Program-made: the position numbers and the translations under genes
The notes under the pieces: model-generated
Told to the model about the DNA's origin: nothing
Seen by the model: the letters and a program-made list of their open reading frames with translations, nothing else
Databases searched by the model: none
In this document: positions 44,340 to 56,500 of the stretch, one piece after another
Layout: every line of letters begins with the position of its first letter
Numbering within the stretch: the stretch's first letter is position 1
Source of the DNA: Acanthaster planci
Lineage: Eukaryota; Echinodermata; Asteroidea; Valvatida; Acanthasteridae
Direction of reading: 5' to 3'
Assembly (NCBI RefSeq): GCF_001949145.1
Contig: NW_019091709.1
Location: 101,756 to 165,694, forward strand
Length of the DNA stretch: 63,939 nt

Positions 44340-44815
44340 GTCCCAAATCATGAACGCTTGAGGCAATTATTTGATGTACCTCATGTGCTAGTTAACCTCA
44401 CTAGCACATGTTCACCAGCACATGCTGACTAGCACCTGTTTTTCCCAAAATCATGAACACTTGAGGTAGTACCATTCACCTTGAGTGCTATAGTTTACTG
44501 GACTGGCATATATTCACTAGCACGTCCTGACTAGCACTTATTTGTCCCAAAATCATAAACACTTGAGGTGCTACTGTGCACACTAGGTGCTGGTTAACTG
44601 CACTAGCACTTGTTTACCAGCACGTAATGAATATCATATATTTGACCCCAAAACGTGAACACTTGAGGTACTGTATTTGCACCTCGTGCTAGTTGACTCT
44701 AGTCGCACTTCTTTACCTGCACAAGATTAAGAACACTTGAGGTGCAATATACCAAAGGTGCTGGTTGATTCCTCTTGCATCTGTTTACTATCCCTATATG
44801 ATGAACACATCAAAG
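44340..44815. repeat. degenerate minisatellite, about 102-bp unit
   Basis: The anchor TCATGAACACTTGAGGT or a variant occurs at about 44349, 44452, 44554, 44654 and 44727. Between anchors lie GTGCTAGTTAAC..CACTAGCAC and TTCACCAGCAC..GACTAGCAC blocks. Spacing is about 102 bp, then 73 bp for the last. Confidence 0.85.
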
Positions 44816-45984
44816 GAGTCTTAAAGTCACACATGTGAAGCACTTCTGTTATCGAAAAATACAAACCACATTTTATTTCTTGTATACAATGAAATACAAT
44901 CACATGATTTCTTTAATATAAGAAACTTCAACTAGGATAGCCAAAATAAGGAGTTGTGTATTCCACTGCATTTTGATTTTGTCGACCAACACTTCAAGTC
45001 TTGGTTCACTGGCATGTTTTAAATGTTAAAGGAAGAGGATGGTGCATTTCATTGGTATCTTGTTATCAGAGTATCTTGTTATCAGAGGAACCTTGTAGTG
45101 GCATGAATGAAAAATACTTAGAACCCAAACCTGTTCTTGTTATAAGTAGGATAACAGTACATGGGAAAAATGTATTGACTATTTACCAATAAAGCATATT
45201 ACATTTTGCATGCTGTGATATATGGCGCCTTTTAAAGTCAAATAAAAACAGTGAATGAGGGAGGTTTGAATCTGAATCTCACAAATTGTACTGTACCAGT
45301 GCTCCAGCCAACTAAGCTATACAGGTCAATGTTGGTGGTACCACAGTTGGTCATATAATGTGCACCGATTGGGGAACTGCAAACCTATTACTAGATAGTT
45401 GGATAGTTTAGGAAAGTGTAGGAACAGATTAAAGCTCAGTTCCACTCCATTTCTAGTTCTCTCTTCTAAGCTGCTGTTATATTTGAAAGTTGGGCTCTTG
45501 AAAGAAAGAGATCTCATTCTCTGCATGCTTTAACCAATCAAACAGTGTAACTGATGAGTGGACTAAGGGGCCTTAGATTAACAGACATGTTCTACTACTA
45601 CTAGCTTCCTGAGGAATCAGGATTTATAAACAGCTATACATGAATGGAAATGATGCCGCAGTATGTGGAGCGGTATACAGCCTCTGAGTCGGACGAAGGT
45701 AGGTGACAATGACTGCCCTCAACTCCATCATCAGGTAACTGTACATCTACCCAGTTTTTAACCAGACCATTTAAATATGACCACACCACAGTTATTTGCC
45801 TGTTAGTACATGCACCTCAATGGCCTTGACTAGCTTGAGATGTTTCACCCTTTTGTTTAGCCTGCTTTCTGTCTCCAGCCAAACCTGTAGCTGCATGGTT
45901 AAAGTCCGTCTGCAAAAAAGGACAAATCATACTCATTTGAGGGTTTGCCTTTTACCTTTGCATTTTAGATTGTTCAGTGATCCT
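44816..45984. other. intergenic DNA, one doubtful exon-like segment
   Basis: No gene recognised. At about 45643-45697 an ATG-led frame MEMMPQYVERYTASESDE runs into GAAG|GTAGGT, a good donor context, but no partner exon was found. Confidence 0.35.
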
Positions 45985-46046
45985 TAGACAATCCTGTAAA
46001 TTTAGTCCCGTGGCCTAGACAATCCTGTAAATTTAGTCCCGTGGCC
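45985..46046. repeat. 31-bp exact tandem duplication
   Basis: TAGACAATCCTGTAAATTTA and the next 11 bases (GTCCCGTGGCC) occur twice in a row (45985-46015 and 46016-46046) without change, so the duplication is recent. Confidence 0.95.
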
Positions 46047-46460
46047 TAGCATTCTGAGATGATTTGTTTTTTTATTAATATAATTATTGTTTTTATACAT
46101 CACAATTTTAATGGCACAATTGTCATCTTTAAAAACAAAACCGACACTGAACAATAAAGCCTGGATCATTTTGGTGTTTTTCTATCTAGTGCTTTGAAAG
46201 CTTACCTGTAGTTTGGTTCTGAATGGACACAGTAAGCACTGATGTGGCATCTCCGAGACTCCGTGTAAAAAAGCATGCACTCTACATCTTTAGCAAGTTT
46301 TCCGAAGAGCTCGGGTCTTTTTTTTTTTGAGAACCCTTCAAGGTCCGATGTGGGGCTCCAATTCCATAATCTCCGCCAATGAAAGAGGAAGTACTTCTCC
46401 ACAAATAGCTTCGTCTGTGAACAGCAACTAAATAAAAAGAACAAGCTATTAACTGAACTC

Positions 46461-46794
46461 TGGAATCGACAGAGTCAATGAGTCATTGTAGGCCCGTCAA
46501 ACATTATGTCACAGGTAGAGACCTCTAAAAGAGAGTGTGACTTTTATGACTGCAACTTTATGGAACTGTTGAAGTTGTGAATTTATTGATCAGTTTATTG
46601 GTCCAAATGAGAACTCTCTCATGCTGACTCGGGAATCAACAGAGTCCATGATTCATTGCAGGCCTGTCAAACATTATGTGACGGTTCTCTAAAAGAGAGT
46701 GTGACTTTTATGACTGCAACTTTATGGAACCGTTGAAGTTGTGAATTTATTGATCAGTTTATTGGTCCAAATGGGAACTCTCTCATGCTGATTC
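46461..46794. repeat. about 170-bp tandem duplication
   Basis: Copy 1 is 46461-46630 and copy 2 is 46631 to about 46794. They share GGAATC-ACAGAGTC-ATGA, AAAAGAGAGTGTGACTTTTA, GTTGAAGTTGTGAATTTATT and GAACTCTCTCATGCTGA. Few substitutions and one short deletion in copy 2. Confidence 0.95.
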
Positions 46795-48039
46795 TGTCCC
46801 TCTTTTTGAGTCCTCCTTTTTATGGGTTTTACAAACTAGGCCTATAAGCACGTACTAACTTTTGTATTACCATCGACAGAGTGATAGGGTTTCACTTGCC
46901 TTTGTTGAACATTTGATTGAAAGTAATATTTTTATAAAGACGGCTATTATAACCTAGCCGGGATTCAAAATATTAATTCAGGTAGGGCCTCGGCCTGTGG
47001 TAAGCCCCTAGCTAGTTATGTAGACCTACCACTAGGAAGAAATAGTGGATTAGGCCTAATGTTAATTGTGAATCTAGATTTAAGTTCACCATCGGTAAAA
47101 TTCTACGACAAAGCGATGTCCCTTTTCCTTTGTAAATACAAAACAGTGTACATTCATCCGCATGAAACACATAACGTCGCAGCGCATTGTGCAAAAACAG
47201 GACTTGATATTTGTCCTATCTTGATATCGGCCAAGAGGCCAATGTAATAGGATTAATAATCCTGTGACTGTCTCTCCAGTTTAAGGTTAAATCTCTATAA
47301 AAACGGACATAGCGCTTCCAATTCTTTTTACTGAAAAACAAATACTCTCAAATTTTTCAATGATATCTTAATTCAGATCTCTCTTTTTCTCTCAAAAACT
47401 GATAGGACCTGAGTTCAAGTGTACTTATGTCACTGGATGACGCCATGTTTATGCACATCTCTATGCTGTACGCACTCACGTAGGATAGGCAGGGCACGGT
47501 AACGCTACTGAACGCCCGAGTATGCGCTTTGTAATCTGTTATATTCACGTGACCATAAACGGCGCTGATTTATTGTTTCAAGTACCTCAGGTACTCACCA
47601 TTCACTGTCGTAGTGTCTACATTAAAAAAAACCCTGCAAATCTGCTTCTTACACAAGACATAGGCCACGTTTATCCTCGTCTTGCAGACCCCCTCACCAT
47701 AAGTGCTCGAACCTGAGGTGCGCCAGTTCAGATCATCATTCGAACCTCAAGAGTGAACAATCACACGAGGCGGTATATTCTTAAAACGCAACGCACGTCG
47801 AGTAATTCATACGACGATAATCCGTTGGGTGAATCGGTTGAGGCCGAAGTGTGTTCAAACACATGTTAACCTTCAAATACGAAGTTAGGAACACTTTAAG
47901 CACTTCAATGATATTACTCCATAACTCTCACTTAGTAAAGGTGCCATACGTGTGCACAGTAACATGAATAACGCCTACTATACATACATGTATCAATGTA
48001 TCAAATGCACTTCAGGTATCAAACTCATCATCCAATCAC
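46795..48039. other. intergenic DNA, no gene seen
   Basis: Short open frames only. Near 47580-47730 motifs such as AAGTACCTCAGGTACTC and CTCGAACCTGAGGTGC resemble the unit of the arrays at 44.3 and 48.0 kb, suggesting an old flank of the same repeat family. Confidence 0.45.
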
Positions 48040-48496
48040 ATGGAGTGGTACGTTTGGAATATTTAATATCACCTCAGGTAATTCAGGTGATCACATATTA
48101 CTACTTTCATATTTCATGTGCAGCAAGTGCACGTGTATGTGTGCATACAGGTGCAGGAGGTGGGAGCAGGAGCACTTCATCCAGGTACCCAACTAACACT
48201 TGAAGCACATTTTATGTTACCTCAAATGTGAATATCCTGCTACGGAAACATGTCAAGTGCAGCATTGTGCTTATAAGGGCATGAGATGGGAGCAAATGCA
48301 CTTCGAGTTCTTTGCTAATACATGTACTTCAAGCACATGGGGTGTCACGTATCAAATAGTAATATCACATGAAATGTTAATATCTTGACACTTTAATCCA
48401 ATTCATGTGAAGCAGGTGCTTACTCAAGTGTGCAAGTGTGCATACAGGTGCATGAGGTAGGAGTAATTTTACCGTTCAGGTACTTCAGGTACCATA
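48040..48496. repeat. degenerate tandem array, left part (about 150-bp unit)
   Basis: Three rough copies with the order AATATCACCTCAGGTAATTC..GTGCAGCAAGTGC..GTGCATACAGGTGCAGGAGG..GGAGCAGGAGCACTTC..CAGGTAC. The same unit resumes after an insertion at 49098. Confidence 0.75.
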
Positions 48497-49097
48497 CTTA
48501 AAGATCCAGGAAATGAATTTTTCTTAGAATCACTTTTTGTGTATCTCTGTACTCTTCTTCCATGTATGAAGACTGTTTGACATCTTTTTTGAGGTACGTG
48601 AGCTGAACGGGGCACTTTTTCAAACATTAAAAACTGACCAAGCATTTCTGGACAAGTGAGAACGCTTTTGCTTAGATGTAAATCCTGGAAGGCATAGTCC
48701 AGGTTGCATATTTTCATGTTCAAATTGTGAACCCCAAAATTTGCTATCTGGGAACATTTCTGTGAAAAGGATTTTTGCTGGATTATTGCATAGGCCTATA
48801 CTTACACAACAACAAATTGCCAAAGAAAATGAAATCTGCAATAGCAGTGGTTACAAAAATCTAGAAATTTTCTGTGCACAAATCAATGTAACATTGAGAT
48901 TCAGTGCCTTGGATGACATCATAGTTCTGCTCATGAATATGCAAATAGCTTTAGCATAAAAACAAAAAGGCATCAAAATAAGGGTTAAAATTTCAAAACA
49001 AAAATTTCAATCAGGTAAATTATAACCCAATGGTGCAATTCGAAGGGTTTTTAGTAAAATTTTATTAAAATATTTCTATTTCCTGGTTCCTTTAAAG
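48497..49097. mobile_element. TIR element inserted in a tandem array, about 600 bp
   Basis: Left end CTTAAAGATCCAGGAAATGA; right end in reverse complement CTTTAAAGGAACCAGGAAAT. The flanking DNA on both sides belongs to one degenerate array. No transposase ORF and no clear target duplication. Confidence 0.55.
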
Positions 49098-49390
49098 CAC
49101 TTGGAGTGTTGCACTTAAATATTTAACACAACCTCAAGTGTCTGTATGTTGTCACTTGAACACTTCCGGTGCAGCAAGTACATACTTGGGTGTGCAAACA
49201 GGTGCAAGAAGTGGGAGCAATTGCACTTCAGGTACTATGTCAAGAATGTAAAGTGTTTTGCTTGAAACATTCAGTATCACCTCATGTAACTCCGGTGTCC
49301 ACATGCTTTCATTTACACATCATAAGTGCAACAAGTACTAAATGACGCGCTTGCAAGTGCTTAGGAAGTGAGTAAAATGTTTACAGTGTG
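49098..49390. repeat. degenerate tandem array, right part
   Basis: Two more copies: AACACAACCTCAAGTGTCTG..GTGCAGCAAGTACATAC..AACAGGTGCAAGAAGTGG..AATTGCACTTCAGGTAC, then AGTATCACCTCATGTAACTC..AAGTGCAACAAGTAC. Matches the array at 48040-48496. Confidence 0.7.
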
Positions 49391-52300
49391 TACTTCCCCA
49401 TCTCGAACCAGAGAATGAAAACAATAGCATCTTCGGCAGTGTAGCCGAAGCAGCTAACAAACAATTAAAGAGCAACGACAGAGGACCTTTTCTCAAAGTT
49501 TACGTCTGTCCTCATAGACCCTTGTTTCTATGTACAAAACTGGATACTGATGAAACGGGGTCATAAGTCTGGAATGAATAGGCTATGTGGTTTCAACAAT
49601 GTTAAATCGTAGATCCCAAACAAAGTGACCCTGCCTTTCAAGTACGAGAAAAAAGGATATGGAAATGCGATTGATTCTGAGAAAGAGACATTCAAAGCCG
49701 ATTGTTCGACTTTACTGGGCATCAATGTATCTGATGTTGCAGCTGCATTCTTCGCTGAAGAGATTGGACTTATATTTGGGTGAATTCCTTTCTTTCAATC
49801 ACTAAGTCCCTTTTAAAACAAGGAAGTATTTTTTTGCTAGAAATCATGAAATACCATGGACTACAGCGACTTGTCCCAAAAAATGAATTTAGCGAAAATT
49901 AATTACGACCTCTGATAATTTCAATGACAGGTGACTATATGGCCTATTTTTGATTTATTGATTTTACCTGATATATTTATTTATACATCCCGTGGCCAAC
50001 TGGCAAAATAACATGTATGCTACAATTAAACTATTGTAAAAATAGAAATAATAATAAAAATAGACATTCCTATAAGAACGTGCCTGCCTGCAAATTTTTC
50101 TATCTTCATTGTCCCATCTTTCAATATTCCCTACTCTGATCTGAACCAAACTTTGTACGTTTTCATTTTAGGCCTTAAACTATCATCTCTCAGAATATGG
50201 ACATTAAAATTCTGCCTCCTTCTGGTAGTTTGAAAATAAGGAGACACTGAAATGTCTCCCTAAAAGCCAATGTCTCCCTAATACTGAAAAGTGTACATCA
50301 AAATGTCTCCAAAATGACCTATTTGCGAATATTAATCAAATACAAAAAGTTATTATAGTATAATGCTCCAAAACCTCACCGCAAGTTGCACCACGAAATA
50401 AATTTATCAAAAACCACTAAATTCAACACAAACAACATTATGTAAAACTGACAGGAATAAAGAAAAAAGATACATGGCTTCTGTCAAGGATCAAGCAAAG
50501 AGAATGGCTGGCAGATGTAAGCTTGCGGCAAGAGGTAACAATGCACAAGAAGTAGAATTTGGGATTTCGGAAACCGTTTTCTGAATGTTTCGGTATGAGC
50601 CACCATTGTTTTAAGCCTGCTCGTGAGTAAGAGGCCGGAACTGTTTGCATACGTAGTTTTTTTTTCAAACTGCCTGAGTACCAAAGAGTGACCAAATAAA
50701 GGATAACTATTTTGCCATATTCACGAATTTACGTCACAGGTGTGACACCTTTGAAGTATTTCCTTTTGCGCAGCGTGACTACAGATCTTATTACACGGTT
50801 GTAACTCTCAACAAAAGAACGGCCTCCTATACAGGCAAGGAGGCCTTGTCCAGTGTTCCTTTTGGTGACTGTTTTGTAGCACGTACACAAAGTCAACTGT
50901 TTTTATCTGTGCTTGAAAGTGCTGTTGATCTCTGTGTTCATGATTTCCGTTCATGGTACGCGATAAGGGGATCAAAACTTACGTTCGTGGACCTTGAGTC
51001 CCACTTGCGTTCGTGGACATTGAGTCCCACTTGAAGTGTGGGCTTTACCTGGTACATTTTCCCCAGAGGAATGTGCATGGGCTATTGAATCATCCCTCCT
51101 CCACTTTCTTGTGCAAAAAAAGTAACGCAGATTGTGAAGAATTTCACGATTTCCTAAATCAAATTGTTTGCAATCATCACTTAAGAAGAATGCAATTTTA
51201 AAATGCCTCAAATACACCATTCTGATGTAAGACTCGAATTTGATACACATTACAGATGTACAGCTTATCATGAACATCGCCCCCATATGGTGTATATGGT
51301 AACCCCCCCTTTTTCAAATTTCCATCGCCGGGCAAGTCACTGCCCCCCCCACACACACACTCGTTTTACATACAAAGTGTGGACATTCCTTTGTTCTTCT
51401 GTGGTTAAGGAAACTTGAGGAAAATGCTCCCTTTTTCTCCAACCAGGATAACTCCTTCGAGCTGGTTTTTGATGATGATTCCCTGGACTGTTCCTCTTCA
51501 TTTTGCCATAGATAACCTTATCCTAAAATGCCTCTGAAACTGTTTTTCAGGGAGGGGAAAACATTGTGTGGACGTGTGCAAGTCCACACAACGTCATCGT
51601 ACCCTGCATTGTGTGGACTTCTTTTGTGCAGAGGTCCACACTATGTATGATACGCTTGTACACCTGTCCCCATCCCCCATCGCGAAATTAGGAAACACGG
51701 ATCAGAACCTATGACCGGCATAACCAGGAGCACGCATATGAAGTTGTGATTTTTAGCATTATTTGTGGTGAACGGGTGGTCAAGTGGAATCATGTCTTAG
51801 AAAAGTGTAGAGACTATAATGTATCTCCAAAGCAGTGACCGTATTTGCACTGTGCTTTAGAGTCTCAGATCGCGAAGACTTCGACTTCTAGTTTTGACCC
51901 ATCGTCAACTGCCCTAGTTGGTGTTAAAGCAAAGGTGCTTGGAAATTATGCATTGACAATGCCCAAGCCCGACTTCCACATTGAAGTCCACAAGCGAGCG
52001 TGATAATTTTGAACCAACAGGTGAATTGGAATGGTCGCAGTGGCCCTTGATAATTATTTATTGCTTTCTCGATTGTTTTTCTTGTGTGTTATTATCTCTG
52101 ACGGCTCAGCGCTCTCTCCTTGCGAACTGGCGAGATTTCTTCAAAGTTGACCCTCATCTTTGGCTGAACATTAGAGTAATATAGAAGTATACAGTAAAAA
52201 TAGCTTTCATGATCCAGCTTCTAAATGGTTTACGATATCATTGTAGGACCTTAAAATAGTAGTGTTGTGTCAATAAACGATTTTGTGAAAACTCAATAAT

Positions 52301-53100
52301 CCTCTAAATAGGTTGGTTTGTGGTGGGAGATTGAGAAACACTCAGGAAAACTCCTCCGCCAACTAAAAAACGGTAATTCTAAAATCGTGTGTCTGAAATG
52401 TTTTCCCCTTTATCTGAGTTCTTGGTTTCTGTGTTATTGTGTTTGATAAACTGTTGTGTGTGTCTGTGTTATGAAGTATGGCTTAGCTTATTCTTGCCCT
52501 CAAAATGCAGTGCGTCGGAAAAAGGGCGCGCGAATTATGTTCTTTGTGCATTTGGCGAAAAAAAAAACATTTTTTTGAACGCGGGCTTGTACGGTTAATT
52601 ACCGATGCGTGTCGACATGATTTCGGCAATCATTCTTCCCTACACCAAATTAGGCTACTCCGCTGAGCATTAAAGCTGAGCAAACTTTCCCATCGTTCTG
52701 GGCGATTAACTGCAAATGCAGGCAGGCATTGCCGATTGACATGCTTGATTTACGACAGACAGAGCTGTTAGACTCCCCGAATCGGCCAGGTGAAGTACGC
52801 GTGGGCTTTGAGCACCGTGAAAATTAGCCACTGACCGTATTAATGCGCGCGATCTTACAAATCAAAAGCAGAGACCTAGTTTCTAATCACGGAAGTTTCA
52901 GTTTTGTATGACACGAGAACTTGAAGTAAGACGTGCGACGATTGGAGATGGACCCCCCCACCTGACAGCACCTTTTCAGTCACCCTAGGAGATCACTTAC
53001 CCTGACTTAACCTCGCTTTGGTTATGCACTACGCAGTTCATCTGGGGTACGGGCGTATCGTATCTACATGTACCATGTTTATCATGACTCATGGTCCGTC
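49391..53100. other. intergenic DNA, no gene recognised
   Basis: Open frames of up to about 100 codons (for example 50972-51286 minus) lack recognisable domains. A small TTGTGTGGAC/GTCCACACAA inverted repeat lies at about 51564-51590, and a 26-bp duplication is listed separately. Confidence 0.5.
50982..51033. repeat. 26-bp tandem duplication
   Basis: CGTTCGTGGACCTTGAGTCC plus CACTTG is repeated with a single C-to-A change. Confidence 0.95.
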
Positions 53101-53106
53101 TGCCCT

Positions 53107-53283
53107 GAGGAGAAGCACCCCCCATCAGTTGAAACGGACGCCATGCTGGTGGGGAGTGTTCATTTTCTTGGTAGCAACACGACGGCAGTGCATACATTTC
53201 ATAGTCGTTTGTGAATCAGTTGAGAGCATTTCCCACGAAAGGAGCTTCCGTTGCTAGGAAAACATTGCACTCCTTTGGTCCCG
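53107..53283. repeat. solo arm related to the intron-8 foldback element
   Basis: GAGGAGAAGCACCCCCCATC, GTGGGGAGTGTTCA, GCAGTGCATACATTTCATAG and GCACTCCTTTGGTCCC follow the same order as the right arm of the element at 34463-34962. Confidence 0.7.
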
Positions 53284-53510
53284 CGCGGGGTGGATAAGGT
53301 TCAGGAAACTTCCGTGGGAACAAAACATATAATGGGAAAGTAAGGTGTAAGCTTCGTTGGCAAAAGTCACTTGTGTGTTTTTCAACTCTTACGCATTTGC
53401 TACGTCACGCGAAAAATCTACCATGATTTCCGATGCTGCAAACAAACTGTAAAACCAGCAACCCCCCCCCACGGTATCATCCCCATAATCAAAACAGTTC
53501 ACCCCACCAG

Positions 53511-53560
53511 GTAGGATTCGATCCCAAGACTTTTCTTAAACTAAGGAAGTCTCATCCTAC
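53511..53560 (-). other. tRNA-like nested hairpin
   Basis: GTAGGAT and ATCCTAC close the segment and AGACTT/AAGTCT pair inside. On the minus strand it reads like a stunted tRNA (7-bp acceptor-like stem, TAGTTTAAG, GGATCGAATCC). At 50 nt it lacks a full cloverleaf, so it is not called as a tRNA gene. Confidence 0.4.
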
Positions 53561-56500
53561 TTTTTCGCCGAGTTTACATAGGTCTAGTTCGGACCACCAT
53601 TAATACGGACTCAATGAACGTATGACCCTAAGTGACAACTAGCGGCGACATGGGCTAGCGGGGATCAGTGTAAGGAAAACTGGAGCCGGATTTTTAGGGA
53701 GTCCAAATTTGTTTGTGCCAACGGCCTTGCTGTTGCCGAGGGTATGCGTCTGTCAGGCGGATCGAGACATGCGTGACAAGCCCACGACTGTCCTCAAACG
53801 CCTCCGCTTTTTTTTCAAACATATGTTCCACTTTCTGATTTCTAATTAGGGCTGTCCACATGTGACTTTCACCAAAATTTCCCAAGAAAATATTCCTTGG
53901 TGTCTTTGATGATCAATTCGAAATTTTCCTTTTGACTAACGCTGGCATTTTAAATGAGAACCGATGTTGTTTGTTTGTTTTTTTGCTGTAAAAGAGTTTC
54001 TTATGAAGTGCAAACAATGTGACATTGAGCTCTAAGTGCCCAGTCAAGGAATACAGCCTTGCCACGCTGTTCCCAAGTTTTTGCAAACTCTCAAGTTCTT
54101 GAGCTAAAAAACATTTCTGATGCAAAGCAGCGTAGCCTATTGTGGGCCCACTTGCTTGCCGGCAGCCATAGTTGATTATGTATACAATATCTGGCTTCAA
54201 GCATAATCACATCTCCTAGCAATGCAATACGCTTGCCCTGGGTAGTCTTACCCGGGGACGTAAGGTACAAGCCAGTGGCTTCTCAGGTTGTGGGTCTGCG
54301 GAATCGAGTTTCCGAATACGACGGTCCACCGTTTTTTCACCTGCAAAAGATCAGGTGGCAGTGCCGTGTCCCAAATGCTGATACTTTCAATATCTTATAA
54401 CAACGAACATCAACACAACAACAACAAAATGCAAAATGTTTCCAGACGTACAAGTTTTCGCAATACTTTTGAATGATTTTTCCTTCATATTTCCCTGCCA
54501 CAAGCATATATAATAATTACCGGCATTCAAAGGCAAGCAACATTTTTTTAAAACCGGCATTTATCGATTCCATAGATTCCTATCGTATTGATTCTTGGCC
54601 CATTTTGAAAGTAATTGGTATGGATACATTTCAGCTTAATGCAGAAAAAAACATCACGTTCTATACGTTCTTCGAATTGTAATTAAAATCAACAATTGCT
54701 CCCAGAATAAAGACACAAATAGCAGTAAGCATTTTGGACGTCTCTATCCGGTCTAAAAATAATTTAAACTTTAAACCTCTCTGGGTTCTGGCGCGCGTCG
54801 AGACTGAAGTTGGAGAGGATTACTGCGTTAGAATGGTGCCTTCAATTATGCAGAAGAAAGTACAGAATATCACTACATCGAGGAGACCATAAAGGCTTAT
54901 TCAAACACAATATAATGAGCATGTCGTGAATTTAAATAACCAATTCTGACGTAACCTTCACACTAAAATCGTAAATTAAACCAAATAAGCGCATGCGACC
55001 AGGCGCTCAAATTATTCTACGTTAATTTTTTTTAATTGGCAAGCAAAAATGTTTGAAACGAGTCTGTGGAGAATCGAAATTGTGACTCTGTGTCGACTGG
55101 AACGAATCAGTTCTTATTTGGCTGACAAACCGGTGTCCATGTAACTCACAAGTTCACCTGAATATTAAAGAAAATAGGTATGAGAGAGTAACTTTCTTCG
55201 CCCGTTAAGGAGAAATATGTTTTCTGTTCTTGTATGATGGCAGGTTGCATGTATAATGTATGTGGGTTATGGTTGAGTAACCATCCGGAATAAGTCGGCG
55301 AACAAGAATGTAAAGGCAGTGTTATGATCCCGTACGTGTTCAAGTACCGTGGAAGCTGTCCGAAATTTTATCGGATATTTCGAGGTTTGTGAGAAGGAAT
55401 GAATTGCTGCACCCCAAAGGAAACAATTAATATATCAGTAGCTTTTCAGGTATTGAAGGGGAGGAAATGGTGGTTTTACAGTTGCCGTCGGTATGTCCAA
55501 TGGCAAAATTTATTTTCGGTTGAAAACATTTGGTCTTTCGTCTGAGAAAAGACAATGGAGCCAAATCTCACACACAATGCTCCGGAATTCACCCGGAAAA
55601 GAGTTCTCGTTTAAGAGTTGCTCTCGAACACTTTCTCTTTTGTTTGTCAATTGCACCATCAAGCAGCCATTCCCAAGCATGGATATACAGCAGCTGTGTG
55701 TTTTGCAGTTACCTAGGTTTCTTCACGCAGATTAAGCTGAGGTACGTCATAGGGACAACGTCCCTTTTCAAAGTCAATGCCAACTTTTAAAGGTTACACC
55801 CACTCTGCGTACACCGTCGTTGTGTTGGTAGAGGCAGCCCGGCCCCAATCGTGGTGGTCCGAGCGAGTCCTGCTGGCAGCGGCGTGAAACATAAACACGT
55901 CGCCTGTACTGTGAGTGTCCTTGGAATTATTAAGGTGAAGCGGTTCGGAACTCGCATGAACAGGGAACAGTGACCTTGCCATTGCTTCACAGTGAATTTA
56001 ATGAAAATTAGGAAATGCGAAAGGAACGTTGTTATCATTGTTTCATTGTTTCTGACTTAGCAATGTACAATATATACATGTACCGTGTGCGTCGACTGTT
56101 TACAAAAATAAATATGTCCCTGTGTGAAAACATTGCATTCAAGTTGTCGGCTTTTTGCTCTAGGCCTACGCCAGAATATGTTCAGAAAATCTACCGTTCA
56201 CTATCTACACACCTAGCTGAGTGTGAAAGGAAAATGACAGAAAGTTGTTTGAAAATCGAAATACTGTTTAAACTTTATCTAGGCTATTTTACAAATTATA
56301 CCAAGGCTATCTTTTACCAGTGGTAAACTACTTACAGATTTGAAAGAAAAGGCATGAGTATCACTTGGGTCAGATACCACGATACGGATGACCCATCAAA
56401 TGTGCCTCCCAACCCATCAGTAGTATATGTTAGCCAGACTAAACTGAGTCCCATTTTCAGAAACAATAAAGCTAGAAAAGGCAACTCTTGTTTTGAAATG

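Noticed and set aside
44340-44815. CRISPR-like array
   Set aside because: The units are long and degenerate throughout with no distinct spacers, and the window is clearly a eukaryotic nuclear sequence.
55795-55930. CpG-richer block as a coding exon
   Set aside because: All frames are short or interrupted and no splice pair gives a sensible product; left as unexplained composition.
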